Below, one piece after another: positions 1 to 9,509 of a DNA stretch of 64,000 bases. The notes under the pieces were generated by a model, which was not told where the DNA came from, ran no database searches, and was given only the letters and a program-made list of their open reading frames with translations. Where the stretch lies: positions 185,503 through 249,502 of the forward strand of contig JAUJOR010000008.1 of assembly GCA_030447525.1 (NCBI GenBank). The letters are read 5' to 3'. Source of the DNA: Chloroflexota bacterium. GTDB taxonomy: Bacteria; Chloroflexota; UBA11872; UBA12225. The position numbers were made by a program, and so were the translations under genes. Position 1 is the first letter of the stretch; each line of letters starts with the position of its first letter.

Positions 1-180
1 CGCGTCCCGCACGTCGCCGGGGAGAAAGCGAAACCGTTCGTGGGGGACGTAGCCGAGCAAGCCGTACCCCCCGTCGACGAGGGAGTCCAGGACGGTCACC
101 CGATGTCCAGCGTCCAGGAAAGCCCCGCTGACAACGGCGCCGACGTACCCGGCGCCCCCGGTGATGAGCACGTTAGCCAT
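1..180 (-). CDS. NAD-dependent epimerase/dehydratase, N-terminal part (runs off window)
   Basis: Sixty codons are readable before the gene leaves the window. The protein starts MANVLITGGAGYVGAVVSG, the beta-alpha-beta Rossmann fingerprint GGAGYVG of extended short-chain dehydrogenases such as UDP-glucose 4-epimerase. It continues with TVLDSLVDGG and ends RFLPGDVRDA, matching the second strand, which binds the NAD ribose, and the conserved GDVRD segment. The family interconverts nucleotide sugars in the cytoplasm, but substrate specificity lies in the missing C-terminal part. It is divergent from the Gfo/Idh gene at 294, with a ~110 bp spacer that would hold both promoters. The family is confident; the exact enzyme is unknown. 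Confidence 0.85.
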   Translation of the reverse strand, partial: MANVLITGGAGYVGAVVSGAFLDAGHRVTVLDSLVDGGYGLLGYVPHERFRFLPGDVRDA

Positions 181-257
181 GCCTTGCGGTTCATCGTAGC
201 AGCCGGCACCACTGGCCGAGTGGGCGGGCCCGGGGCCGGCGACTCAGCGCCCTGAGT

Positions 258-302
258 CTTGAGCGATGCGCCTTCAGCTGCGAGCCTTGAGCGATGAGCC
301 TT
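258..302. repeat. Short direct repeat in divergent promoter region
   Basis: The 17-mer CTTGAGCGATGNGCCTT occurs at 258-274 and again at 286-302. The second copy contains the ATG chosen as start of the Gfo/Idh gene at 294. It may be a local duplication that moved or duplicated the start region, or a regulator site; there is no functional evidence. Confidence 0.5.
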
Positions 303-1358
303 GATAGTTCCCGGCCGACGCGCGTCGGGCTCGTAGGGATCAACGAGCGTGCCCGCCGGCTCCTCCTGCGCGGACTGGCCGGCGCGCCCCGGGCCCGCCT
401 GGTGGCGGTGTGCAGCCGGGATAGCGCCAAAGGGGCAGCCGCCGCCGGGGCGGTGGGACCGGAAGTGCGGGCCTACACCCGCCTGGAGGACATGGTCGGG
501 AGCGGCGAGGTGGACGCGGTGTTCGTCAATACGCCGGTGGAGACCCACGCCCGCTGTTGCCTGGTGGCCCTACGCGCCGGCTGCGCCGTGATCTGCGAGA
601 AGCCGCTGGCCACGAGCACTCGGGAGGCCATCATGCTACGGGAGGCGGCGGCGGCGGCCGGGGTACGCACCGCAGTCAACTTCACCTACCGCTCAGTCCC
701 CGGCTTCCGCCTCACCGAACGGCTCCTGGCCGACCCCGGCATCGGCCGGCCCCTGCACGCCGAGATGGCCCTGCTCCAGGGGCACAGCTTCCTGCCCGGC
801 TTCTCCCGCTCCAGCGCCCTCCTGGATAGTGGTGTCCACCTGTTGGACGCCCTCGTTGCCCTCAGCGCCCTGGCCGGGATGGGGCCGGTGACCGAGGTCA
901 GCGCGGCGCCGATGCTCCACCAGGGCGCCACGGGCGGGGGCCAGGCCGGTGACGGACAGGGGGCGGACTTCGGCTGGGGGCTGCTGGCCCGCACGGCGTC
1001 CGGGGCGCTGGTGACGGCCACCGTGAGTCGCCGCGCCCTGGGCTGGCGGAACGGCCTGCGCTGGGGCCTCTACGGGGAGGACGGGGCCATCGCCGTGGAG
1101 CTGGACGCCGAGCGTACCGAGACCCGCTTCGCTCGCCGGGACGAGGGGCGGCCCCAGGGTCATTGGCGGGAGATCCCCTTGCCCCAGGACGTCGCCGCCG
1201 CCGACGCCCGTTTCCCAGAGTACCACCTGGATCGGCTCGTCGGCGCCGTGCGGGGCGAAGAGCCTTTCCCGGACTTCGCCGCCGCCGTCACCACCCACCT
1301 CCTGGCGGACGCCCTCGTCACCGCCGCCGAGGGACGCTGGGCGCCGGTGTCAACTTAA
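294..1358 (+). CDS. Gfo/Idh/MocA family NAD(P)-dependent oxidoreductase
   Basis: A 354-residue protein of normal family length. The N-terminal Rossmann strand VGLVGINERAR (residues 11-21) departs from the classical GxGxxG. The cofactor and catalytic motif CEKPLATS (about 101-108) carries the family lysine of EKP. The C-terminal substrate domain contains DSGVHLLD (178-185), matching the D-x-G-x-H-x-x-D pattern whose histidine helps catalysis. Members oxidise or reduce sugar and inositol hydroxyls. The start at 294 has no clear Shine-Dalgarno sequence but is the first ATG upstream of the Rossmann strand. It lies next to a divergent epimerase gene, consistent with sugar metabolism. The substrate cannot be read from sequence. 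Confidence 0.85.
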   Translation: MSLDSSRPTRVGLVGINERARRLLLRGLAGAPRARLVAVCSRDSAKGAAAAGAVGPEVRAYTRLEDMVGSGEVDAVFVNTPVETHARCCLVALRAGCAVICEKPLATSTREAIMLREAAAAAGVRTAVNFTYRSVPGFRLTERLLADPGIGRPLHAEMALLQGHSFLPGFSRSSALLDSGVHLLDALVALSALAGMGPVTEVSAAPMLHQGATGGGQAGDGQGADFGWGLLARTASGALVTATVSRRALGWRNGLRWGLYGEDGAIAVELDAERTETRFARRDEGRPQGHWREIPLPQDVAAADARFPEYHLDRLVGAVRGEEPFPDFAAAVTTHLLADALVTAAEGRWAPVST

Positions 1359-1532
1359 GCCCAGACGGTGCCCGGCCCCTCCCCAAGAAGGGAGCTGCCG
1401 CGCAGGGGACTACTGCTGCCAGACAAACTCCGAGCGGTATCATTGCACCTCACGCCATCCATTGGAGGCAGGGAGCGGGGGCCGGGGGGCTAGTAGGATG
1501 GCCCGGCGCGGTAGGACACCAGGAGCTGAGTC

Positions 1533-2957
1533 GTGGAGCGAGAGTCTGTTGCACGCCAGGGACCCGGGCATCAGTTTGACCGGCGCGGCGTACTGCGTAT
1601 CGCCGGATCAGTAGCGGCAATTGGCACCGCCAGCAACGGGGGCCTGCTGGCCGCCTGCCAGAGCAGCCAGCCGAGTATCCTCGTCACCCCGGCGGCCGTG
1701 GCCGGGCGACAGAGCACGCGCATACCGCCGCCCAAGCCGATGTACCAGATGGACGCCCAGCACACCGGGCGGAGCCCCTTCGCCGGCCCCAAGGTAGCCA
1801 AGCTGCTGCGCATCTTTGACACCAAGACGCCGGAAGGTCAGACGCCCGATCCTGCCTTTCCCGGCGTCGACATCCAGAGCTCGGCGGCTATCGGCGCCGA
1901 CGGGACGATCTACATCGGCAACATCCCGGGGACGCTATTCGCCCTGCGCGATCCGGGCACGGGGGATCGGCTGCAGCTCTTGTGGCGCTTCCACCCCGCG
2001 CCAGGGGCCACATCCTGGCACATCACCCCGGCGATTGGCCAGGATGAGACGGTCTATACCAGCTTCAGCACCGGGGGGTTCAGCCCCGAGGCGAAGGGCA
2101 CCTTCTACGCCCTCCGGACTCCCTCCAGCGGCAGCGAGCCGCAGGTGGCCTGGACGGTCGACCTGGGACCAGGCCGGACGACGTCCTCCCCGGCGCTGGG
2201 GCCAGACGGCACGCTCTACACCATCACCGCCCCCGGCAGGCTCTTCGCCATCAACCCCAACGGCACGGTGAAGTGGACGGTACAGGCCGGCCCGCCCTTG
2301 ATCTCTTCCCCGGCGCTGGGCCAGGATGGCACGGTCTATGTCGCCTCCATGGACGGAAAGCTCTACGCCGCCGCCCCACCGGCCAGCGGGACCGAGGGAA
2401 GCATCCGCTGGACGTTCGACTTCAGCGAGCATCCCGGAAGGACACCCCTGGTGACGGCCCCGCCCCCTCCGTCCGGGGCCGACGGCATCGGGAGCGGCGC
2501 CTCCCCCACCGTAGGCCCCGACGGGACGGTCTACTGCGGGGCGAACAACAGCAACTTCTACGCCCTGGGCCCGGACGGCAGGCTGAAGTGGATGTTCGAG
2601 GCAGAGCGGGAGATCGGGGGAATCTGGTCGTGTGCTGCTATCAGCGCCGACGGGAGTACCCTCTATTTCGGGGCCAATAAGGGGGGTCTCTACGCCCTGG
2701 ATCGGGCCAATGGGACGCTGCGCTGGCAGTACAAGCTCTTCGGCTCGGTGTTCAATGCCCCCATGCTCGACCGTACAGGGACACTCTACAGCGGCAGCAC
2801 GGCCGGTCACCTCCTGGCCATCAACAGCGCCAACGGGCAGGGCGTCTTCGACTTCGACGCCCATGCGCCGGTATGGGCCGCCCCGGCGATCCGCTCGGAT
2901 GGGACGCTGGTGACGGCCGACCGTCAAGGGCGGATCATGCTGTTCGCCGCCGGCTAG
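1533..2957 (+). CDS. PQQ-like beta-propeller repeat lipoprotein, Tat-exported
   Basis: A 474-residue exported protein. The N-terminus has a twin-arginine motif (DRRGVLRIAG, about 17-26), a hydrophobic stretch and a lipobox ending LLAAC, so it is probably a lipoprotein on the outer face of the membrane. The rest is a run of ~40-residue repeats with signatures such as SSPALGPDGTLY, SSPALGQDGTVY and SPTVGPDGTVY, typical of PQQ-binding-like (PQQ_2/PQQ_3) eight-bladed propellers. PQQ ligands or dehydrogenase residues are not obvious, so a binding or scaffold role is as likely as an enzyme. The start is GTG, with AGGAG (1521-1525) seven bases upstream. The convergent molybdoenzyme gene ends 4 bp inside this gene's 3' end. 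Confidence 0.85.
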   Translation: MERESVARQGPGHQFDRRGVLRIAGSVAAIGTASNGGLLAACQSSQPSILVTPAAVAGRQSTRIPPPKPMYQMDAQHTGRSPFAGPKVAKLLRIFDTKTPEGQTPDPAFPGVDIQSSAAIGADGTIYIGNIPGTLFALRDPGTGDRLQLLWRFHPAPGATSWHITPAIGQDETVYTSFSTGGFSPEAKGTFYALRTPSSGSEPQVAWTVDLGPGRTTSSPALGPDGTLYTITAPGRLFAINPNGTVKWTVQAGPPLISSPALGQDGTVYVASMDGKLYAAAPPASGTEGSIRWTFDFSEHPGRTPLVTAPPPPSGADGIGSGASPTVGPDGTVYCGANNSNFYALGPDGRLKWMFEAEREIGGIWSCAAISADGSTLYFGANKGGLYALDRANGTLRWQYKLFGSVFNAPMLDRTGTLYSGSTAGHLLAINSANGQGVFDFDAHAPVWAAPAIRSDGTLVTADRQGRIMLFAAG

Positions 2958-4816
2958 CCACGGGCACCGGTGACGACGATGGCGCACCAGCCGCTGCTCC
3001 CGTCCGGCTGCGGCAGGCTGAAGGGCTCAGGCTGGGTGACTCCAGTCCCGTCGGTCGCCCGCGCCACGAGCGTGATCTCTTCACCCGGCTGGACGGTGAA
3101 CTCCCCCTGCCAGCGCACCCACACGTCCCGGCTATCCGGCTGATCCAGGACTTCGGCCACCGTCCAGCTGCGCCCGGCGTCGGCGCTGAACTCGACGTAG
3201 GCGATACCTCGATCGCCCCCATAGGCCACACCGGCGATGCGATGGTCCCCCGCAGCCAGCGTCGCACCAGGGGCCGGGACGTCAATGCGGCTCATCGTCT
3301 TGACGATGGCCGTCCGATTCCAGTTCCGCTGGCCGTACCAGTCGATGAACTCTCGGTTCGTCACTCGCAGGGCGACGACCCATTTGGCGTTCTTCATCCC
3401 GTAGCGTCCCGGCACGAGCATACGCATGGGGAAGCCATGGTCACGGGGGAGGACCTGGCCGTTCATCTCGTACACCAAGAGAGTCTCCGGCGATAGGGCC
3501 ACGTCGATGGGTAGAGCGGTGGTGAACTCATCGGCGGCGAAGGTGGCCAGTGCGGTGGCCCCCGGCTTCAGGCCCCCGGCGAGGGCCAGGACGTCACCCA
3601 CCCGCACTCCCTTCCAGCGCGCCGTGCCAATCAAGTCACAGCCAAAGGGGGCCAGCTCGCACCGGGCCACAAAGTTGCTGATGCACTCCAGCGTCTTCGT
3701 GATCTCCACCGCCGGCAGCCGGCGCAAGCTGTTGTAATCCACCTCGACGGGGCGCTGCACCTCGCCGTCGATGCGCAGGCGCCACGTGGCGACGTCGATC
3801 ACCGGGTCGCCCCCGGCGTTCTTGGTGACGATGTAGAAGTCGGCGTTGCTCGTAATCGGCTCAGCGAGTTGCCCGGGTCTGCGTCCTGAGGGGAGGGCGG
3901 CGCCGTCCTGGTCGCGAGCGATCGGGCGAGGGGGCGGGGGGTCGAGCGGCCCGCTGGCCTGGGCGCCCGGCGCTACCGGGGGCAGAGCCCTGGTGAGGCT
4001 GGGGTGGGAGCGAGGGAGATCAACGCCACCCGACGGGATGGGTTCCTGGGGGTCGAGCACCAGCACGCCGGGGAGCTGCCGGCGGGGGCCCCACCGCATG
4101 GCGACGTAGGTGGCGGCGTAGGTGGCCACCACGCCTCCGGTGAGGAGCGCCGAAGGGCGCCGCGCCACCCCCGGAAGTCGCGACAAACGCGTCCCCAGCA
4201 CGTCCTCCATCCACTGCTCCGCGGCGCGATCACGGCCGCGCAGCTCCCGAAACGCCGTCAGCACCCCGGCGTACACCAGGGCGACGACCAGGTATCCGCC
4301 GATGGCCGTGCGCGTGCCGTTCACCAGGGCGTGGGCAAAGATGCCGGCGCTGGTCAAGGGCATGATCACCACCATGACGAACAGCCATAACCCCAGCCCC
4401 AGCCCCAGCAGGACGGCGCTCGACCAGCGGCGCCTCAGGGCCACGGCGCCGAGAGCCGCCAGGAGGAGCAGCATGACCAGGATGGCCGCGTAGAGGCCGT
4501 ACCGCTTGGCGTCAAAGCCAAAGCGCCGAATCCCCGCCTCGAACAGGTCGAGAGGGACGAACAGGAGTATCCACTCCAGCAGACGCTCCGGAACGCTGCG
4601 CACAAACAGCGTGTAGCGCACGGCCACCATCGCCAGCCCGGCCGCCAAGGCAGCGGCCAGGCCCCCGGCCACCGCCAGCGAGCGGCTGACCGTGGGGGGA
4701 GCGCCTTCCCCAGGCGCTCCTGGCATCCCCGGCTCCCCTGGCGTCCCCGGCCGGGGCGAGACCGGTCCCATCTGCCCCCTTAGCTGGTCAGGCAACGGCG
4801 GGGACCCCCGGTGCAT
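2954..4816 (-). CDS. Membrane-anchored sulfite-oxidase-family molybdopterin oxidoreductase
   Basis: A 620-residue protein in two parts. Residues ~1-245 hold about five to six hydrophobic segments (around 45-66, 108-127, 131-152, 171-187, 225-240). Residues ~315-620 are a molybdopterin domain of the YedY/SuoX fold. ITKTLECISNF carries the conserved Mo-ligand cysteine (about C378), and RYGMKNAKWV and REFIDWYGQRNWN are family signatures. The C-terminal IAGVAYGGDRGIAYVEFSAD is the Ig-like Mo-co dimerisation domain. It probably oxidises or reduces a small sulfur or other oxyanion compound at the cell surface. The ATG at 4816 was chosen because it lies 2 bp after the stop of the upstream DUF4388 gene, indicating translational coupling; the longer open frame to 5047 is antisense to that gene's coding sequence. 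Confidence 0.88.
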   Translation of the reverse strand: MHRGSPPLPDQLRGQMGPVSPRPGTPGEPGMPGAPGEGAPPTVSRSLAVAGGLAAALAAGLAMVAVRYTLFVRSVPERLLEWILLFVPLDLFEAGIRRFGFDAKRYGLYAAILVMLLLLAALGAVALRRRWSSAVLLGLGLGLWLFVMVVIMPLTSAGIFAHALVNGTRTAIGGYLVVALVYAGVLTAFRELRGRDRAAEQWMEDVLGTRLSRLPGVARRPSALLTGGVVATYAATYVAMRWGPRRQLPGVLVLDPQEPIPSGGVDLPRSHPSLTRALPPVAPGAQASGPLDPPPPRPIARDQDGAALPSGRRPGQLAEPITSNADFYIVTKNAGGDPVIDVATWRLRIDGEVQRPVEVDYNSLRRLPAVEITKTLECISNFVARCELAPFGCDLIGTARWKGVRVGDVLALAGGLKPGATALATFAADEFTTALPIDVALSPETLLVYEMNGQVLPRDHGFPMRMLVPGRYGMKNAKWVVALRVTNREFIDWYGQRNWNRTAIVKTMSRIDVPAPGATLAAGDHRIAGVAYGGDRGIAYVEFSADAGRSWTVAEVLDQPDSRDVWVRWQGEFTVQPGEEITLVARATDGTGVTQPEPFSLPQPDGSSGWCAIVVTGARG

Positions 4817-4818
4817 GC

Positions 4819-7231
4819 TCAACTCGGGACCTGGACAAGGAATCGCTCGATGACTACCTCGTTGCCATCGCCGCCGACGAAGATGCCGACAGATCCTTCC
4901 TGGAGGTTGGTGTCGGTCTGGCTGCTCACAACCTGGCCATTGACGCTGAAGGTGAGCTGTGGGCCCAGGGCTTGGACACTCAGGGTGTTCGCGCTGTTCC
5001 CCTGGCTGACGGCGCCTGACGGCGTCCAGGGCAGGATATCGATCCACTTGTCGCCGTCACGGCGCCAGATCCCTACCTCCCCCTTGTCGCCGACCTCGAA
5101 CACGTAGAAGCGCCCGACCTGGCTGGCCCCGTCTCGCGCCCCAGGCCCCTGATCCCGCACGATCAAGCCGTAGCCCCCACCAACCGGCCCGCCGACTTTA
5201 CGGAACACGCCGGTGACCACGACGTCGCGGAACCGCTCCCGGAGCGGCGCCCCGATGGCCACGAACTGCCCGGCCTGACGGGCCAGCAAACGATAGGCCC
5301 CCTCGGCGAACCAGGCGGTCGACTCCGGATTGTTCGGCCAGCTGCCCTGGCTGTTGACGAAGCGGTCGTCGAAGACGGTGCGCAGCGCTCGCGGCGTCGG
5401 GACGGGTGTCCCTGGGGACGCGCTCACGGCAGCGGCCGGCGTCGTATCGGGGGCGGCCGTGCCGAGCGGGGCCGGCTGAACGGGGACATCTTCAGGGGGC
5501 CGCATCAGCACAGGCGCGAGCAGGGCCGCTGCGATCCCGATGGTCGCCAGGCCAAGCAAGAGCTGCGTGCGCGAGCCTCGCAGCCGTTGCAGCGCCCCTT
5601 CACCGGCGGGGCGCGCCGGGGCTCCCCCGCCCCCGACGACCGGCGGGGCGGACGGCCGGCGGCGATCCTGCAGGGTGACGGGTGGGACCGCCGGCGCAGC
5701 GTCCGTCTCGGGCAACGGCACCACCGCCCCGCCGTCCACCGCCCCTGCCCCCTCTCGACCGGCGGGCACCGATCCTACAAGCGCCGCCGGCGTCCACCGC
5801 CTACCCCGCCTACCCCGATCCAACGGGGCGGGCTCGGGGGCATCAGGGGGAGATTCAAGCGCTCCGTTCCCCGCGCCCGCCATGAGCGAGACGCTACCCG
5901 CCCGGGCCGCGGGTAGGCGCTCCCGGGATAAAGGCTGGCTGCTCCCGGCCACCGGACTGGGCGCTGGTTCCGGCATCGACCCCGAGCGGGGCTCTTCCGG
6001 GGCCCCGCGTTCCTCCGGCGCCACACCCCGGGGCCGGAGCGTGTCCGGCACCGCTTGCGGGGACGTGGCGGCCGCCGCAAACCGGGCACAGGTCGGAAAC
6101 TGCCCTGTCAAGCAAAAGTCCTGCTGATCGTCGGTCACGATCCGCACGGGATTCGTGCCGGCAAAGCAGCGGTGGAGCTGCGTCGGCCGCGAGAAGTGGC
6201 GGGTGACGTCGTCGGCGAAGCCCAGCTTGGGGCAGGTATTGTCCTCACTCACCGCCGCCGGCGGCACCGGCTGCACCACGGGCACGATCGGCTCGGCCGA
6301 GGGTCGCTCCGCCGCCGGCGCCACGGGCCGGGTCGAGGGCCGCTCCTCCTGCGCCGGCGATGGGACCACCGGGTCCCAGATGGCCGGCCAGGCCGAGGAG
6401 ATCTCTGCAGGCGATGGCGGCTCGACGAGTGCCCGCGCCCGCGCGCGGTCATCTACCTTGAATTCATCCGCCTTGCGGTTATGAGGCCGCTCCTGTGCCG
6501 GCAGCGCCTCCAGCGAGGCGGACACGTCCTGCACCTGCGGGCCCGGCGCCCCGGCCGCTAGGACCGCCGGGGCGCCGCCCGGCACAACCGGCGCCGGCGC
6601 CACCTCCAGTCCCCATCCCGGGGCACCCTGTACCGGGGCACCTTGAACGGGGGCACCTTGCACCGGCACGGCGATCAATCCCTGTCGTGCCAGCGCCTGC
6701 AGGTCTTTTATCGTCTCGGCGAAACCACGCCCGGCGGCGATCTCGGCGACGCTCCGCTGACCGTCCACCGCCAGGAGCGTTTGGATCGCCCCGCGCGTCA
6801 GGGCTACCTTCCTGGCCCCGTCCTCGCCGGCCGCCACGCCGTCCCCGGGCACCAGCAGTGGCACGGTGGCCGGGGTCAGCGCCGGCGCCAGCAAGCACCG
6901 CTGCCTGGCTCCAAAACGCTTTCCAGGTGGGCCTGCAGGGCCTGCGGGGAAAGGTCGATCGTGCGCGCCTCCGGAGGCACGCTCTCGGCAAGGACCTTCT
7001 ACGAAGGAGAACGTGCCCGCGGGGAGGGCCAGGGCGAGAGCGTCCAGGGCCGCCAGGCCCCGTTCCGCCCCGGAAAGCGGCGTCCACGACCTCCCCTCGA
7101 TCAAAGATGACCTCGCCCGACCAACCGTCGTAGACGAGGCGCAGCGTGCCGCTTTTCCTTAAGCCGGCCAGAAAGCCTATGATGGCCTGCAAGCCGACGG
7201 CCTCCAGGATCCCACTCAAACCGCTCATCAT
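4819..7231 (-). CDS. DUF4388 (PATAN) protein with Cys cluster, membrane segment and LamG-like domain; frameshifted
   Basis: The coding signal spans three frames. Residues 1-50 (MMSGLSGILEAVGLQAIIGF and GEVIFDRGEVVDAAF) begin a DUF4388/PATAN domain. It continues in a second frame (GLAALDALALALPAGTFSF, below ~7085) and a third (TIDLSPQALQAHLESVLEPG, near 6960), then returns to the second frame for the rest. Next come a wHTH-like stretch (GAIQTLLAVDGQRSVAEIAA), QGAPV repeats, a proline-rich linker and a Cys motif (NTCPKLGFADD, HRCFAG, FCLTGQFPTCARF). A transmembrane helix (QLLLGLATIGIAAALLAPVL) and an outer LamG/DUF1080-like beta domain (from FDDRFVNSQGSW) follow. GAGGGACGG precedes the double ATG. 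It may be a sensor or scaffold for the molybdoenzyme 2 bp downstream (inference). About three single-base indels interrupt the frame. Confidence 0.75.
6636..6670. repeat. In-frame 15-bp tandem repeat coding QGAPV units
   Basis: Three near-identical 15-bp units (core GGGGCACC plus TTG) encode VQGAP repeats in the DUF4388 protein, on the minus strand. They lie at a linker between the predicted cytoplasmic domain and the proline-rich stretch. Confidence 0.6.
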
Positions 7232-7291
7232 CCGTCCCTCAATTCACCTCAAAGGGTACCGTAGTCTCCCTCACTCCTGGTTGTATCTTAG

Positions 7292-9296
7292 TTGCTTCAC
7301 TCCCAGCCGAGCGGTGGAGTCCGGCAGGTCGCCGGCGCCGCACACACCCTGATGGCACGCGCCGCGCTCGCCCTGATGATCGCCCTCTACCTCGTGCTCG
7401 CCGGCGGGCTGGCCCTCCAACGCCATTGGAACCTGGGCAGTCAGGCCCTGGACATGGGCTACGCCGACCAGGTCACGTGGAACGCCGCGCAAGGTCACGG
7501 TCTGCGCTTCACCGTGTTTCGTGGCGACGTCGGCGCCGAGTTCGGCCGGCCGCTGCGGTTTGGCCCCGGAGGGGATCGTGATTCCCTGTTCGCCTATCAC
7601 GTGGAGCCTGCTCTACTTTCCCATCTCCCTGCTCTACCTCCTCAAGGCCGGACCGGAGACGTTGATCGTCCTGCTGACGGCGGTCCTCGGTTTGGGAGCG
7701 CTCCCGGCGTACTGGATCGCCCATCAGCAGCTGCGCCACCGTGGGGCGGCCCTGGCCTTCGCCGCTATGTACCTCCTCTTCCCCTCCGTCCAGGCGGCGA
7801 ACCTGGCCGACTTCCACGCCGTCTCGATGAGCGCGACGCTTCTCCTCTTCGCCCTGTACGGCCTCCTGACCGGTCGCCACCGGCTCTTCGCCGTCATGGC
7901 CGTCGTGGCCGTGGTCACCAAGGAGGAGGTTGGGCTCGTGGTGGGTATGATGGGGCTGTACGCCTGGCTGGTCCAGGGGCAGCGCCGGTTCGGCCTGGCC
8001 GCTGCCGGCCTATCGTTCGCCTGGTCGGCCGCCTGCTTCCTGATCGTCATCCCCCACTTCAGCGGTGGCGCGCCCTCGCTCTTCGTCGCCCGTTACGCCG
8101 ATGCCCTGCACCGCGTTACCGTCTTCCCATCCGAGATCCTGGCCGGCCGCCCGGCCCTGCCCGTACCCGACTACAGCCTGCGCTACGTCGCCAATCTGTT
8201 GGCCAGCACCGGCTTCCTGGCCCTGTTCGGCCCGCTGCAGCTGGCCATGGCCGTGCCGGCCCTGGCGATCAACGGTCTCTCGGGCTTCACCTGGCAGCAT
8301 GGGGGCGGGGCGCACTACTCGGCCGAGGTGGTGCCGGCTGTGCTCGTGGCCGCCGTCTTCGGGACGCGCCGGCTCTCCCAGGCCTGCTGGCGGCGCTTCA
8401 AGATCCCACCGCAGCGCGCCGCCGGGGCCATCGCCCTGGCCGGATTGGTGGGGACGCTGGCTCAGCACTGGCGCCATGGGTTTCTCCCGCCAGCCCCGCG
8501 GTTCTCCTGGCCGGGCGTCTCAGCGCACGCTGCCCACCTGCCCCCCATATTGGAGCGCATTCCGGCACGGGCCGTGGTGGCCGCGCAGTCGAACGTCTAC
8601 CCGCACCTTTCGACGCGCCCTACCATCTATGTCTACCCCACCGTCGACGACGCCGAATACGTCGTCGTCGACGTGGCCGGCACGTCCGACCCCCTCCCAC
8701 CCGATCGGCTCTTCCCCGAGGTCGCCCGCTTGCTCGAAGACCCGGGCTTCCAGCTCCTGGCCGCGGACGACGGCTTCCTCCTTTTTCGTCGGCGACCCGC
8801 GCCGGCGGAGGGGCAGAGGGCAGGGGTCAACCGGCTACCGGAGTCCTTCTACTCCTTTGTCCGGCCGGCCGCTGGGGAGCGTCTTACCCCCGTGGAGGCC
8901 TCGCTGGGCGACCTGTTCGACGTCGTCGGCTATGGCCTGGAGGCGCTCCCGGAGGTCAACTTCACCGTCCGCCGGGTACGGCCCACGGTGTACATCCGCG
9001 CCCGCCGCCCGGTCGAGCAAGCCTATCGCTTCACTCCCTTTCTCATTGCGGGGAACGGCGCCGCCCGCATCGCCGACGCGGGAAACGCGACGCAGCTCTG
9101 GTACCCCACGCCCCAGTGGAGAGCGGGGGAGGTGCTGCGCCTGCAGTACCCGCCGCTCAGCTATGGTCCCGGGGACCGCCTTGGCCTTGGCGCCCAGATC
9201 GGCGTCACAGCGGTCGCGCCACGCCTGCCGGCCAGCGCCGTCGACCGGCCGGCGGCGGACGGGGGTCGGGTGATCGTCCTCGGCACCTTGCCCTAG
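7292..9296 (+). CDS. DUF2079 family polytopic membrane protein (frameshifted)
   Basis: The reading begins MARAALALMIALYLVLAGG at 7352 (a TTG at 7292 is an alternative start). It runs through SQALDMGYADQVTWNAAQGH, a DUF2079 signature (D-x-G-x-x-D/Q-x-x-W-N), to YHVEPALL near 7605. It continues one frame later with YFPISLLYLLKAGPETLIVL, then NLADFHAVSMSA and TKEEVGLVVGMMG, to the stop at 9296. The combined product is ~645 residues, with about ten membrane helices and a C-terminal soluble tail. DUF2079 proteins resemble lipid-linked-sugar glycosyltransferases of the GT-C fold, but their activity is not established. A single extra base near 7600-7615 breaks the frame; whether it is real or a sequencing error is unknown. 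The gene is divergent from the DUF4388 gene, with a 60 bp shared promoter region. Confidence 0.75.
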
Positions 9297-9509
9297 TGGG
9301 TCACGCTGCATTTAACTGGCGATGATCTGAGCTGGTGAGGACACCATTTATATGCGGGTTGATCCAGTAGGCGCGCCTCCGAAGGGCTCTCCACCGATGT
9401 ATCTACGTAGGACTTCCCCCCAGGGTCACAGGCCCCCGGCGCAGGCCATCCATCACGCCGACGCGAGCCCTATCATTGGTCTTGTATGCGCCTGGTCAAG
9501 GGATGTCCC

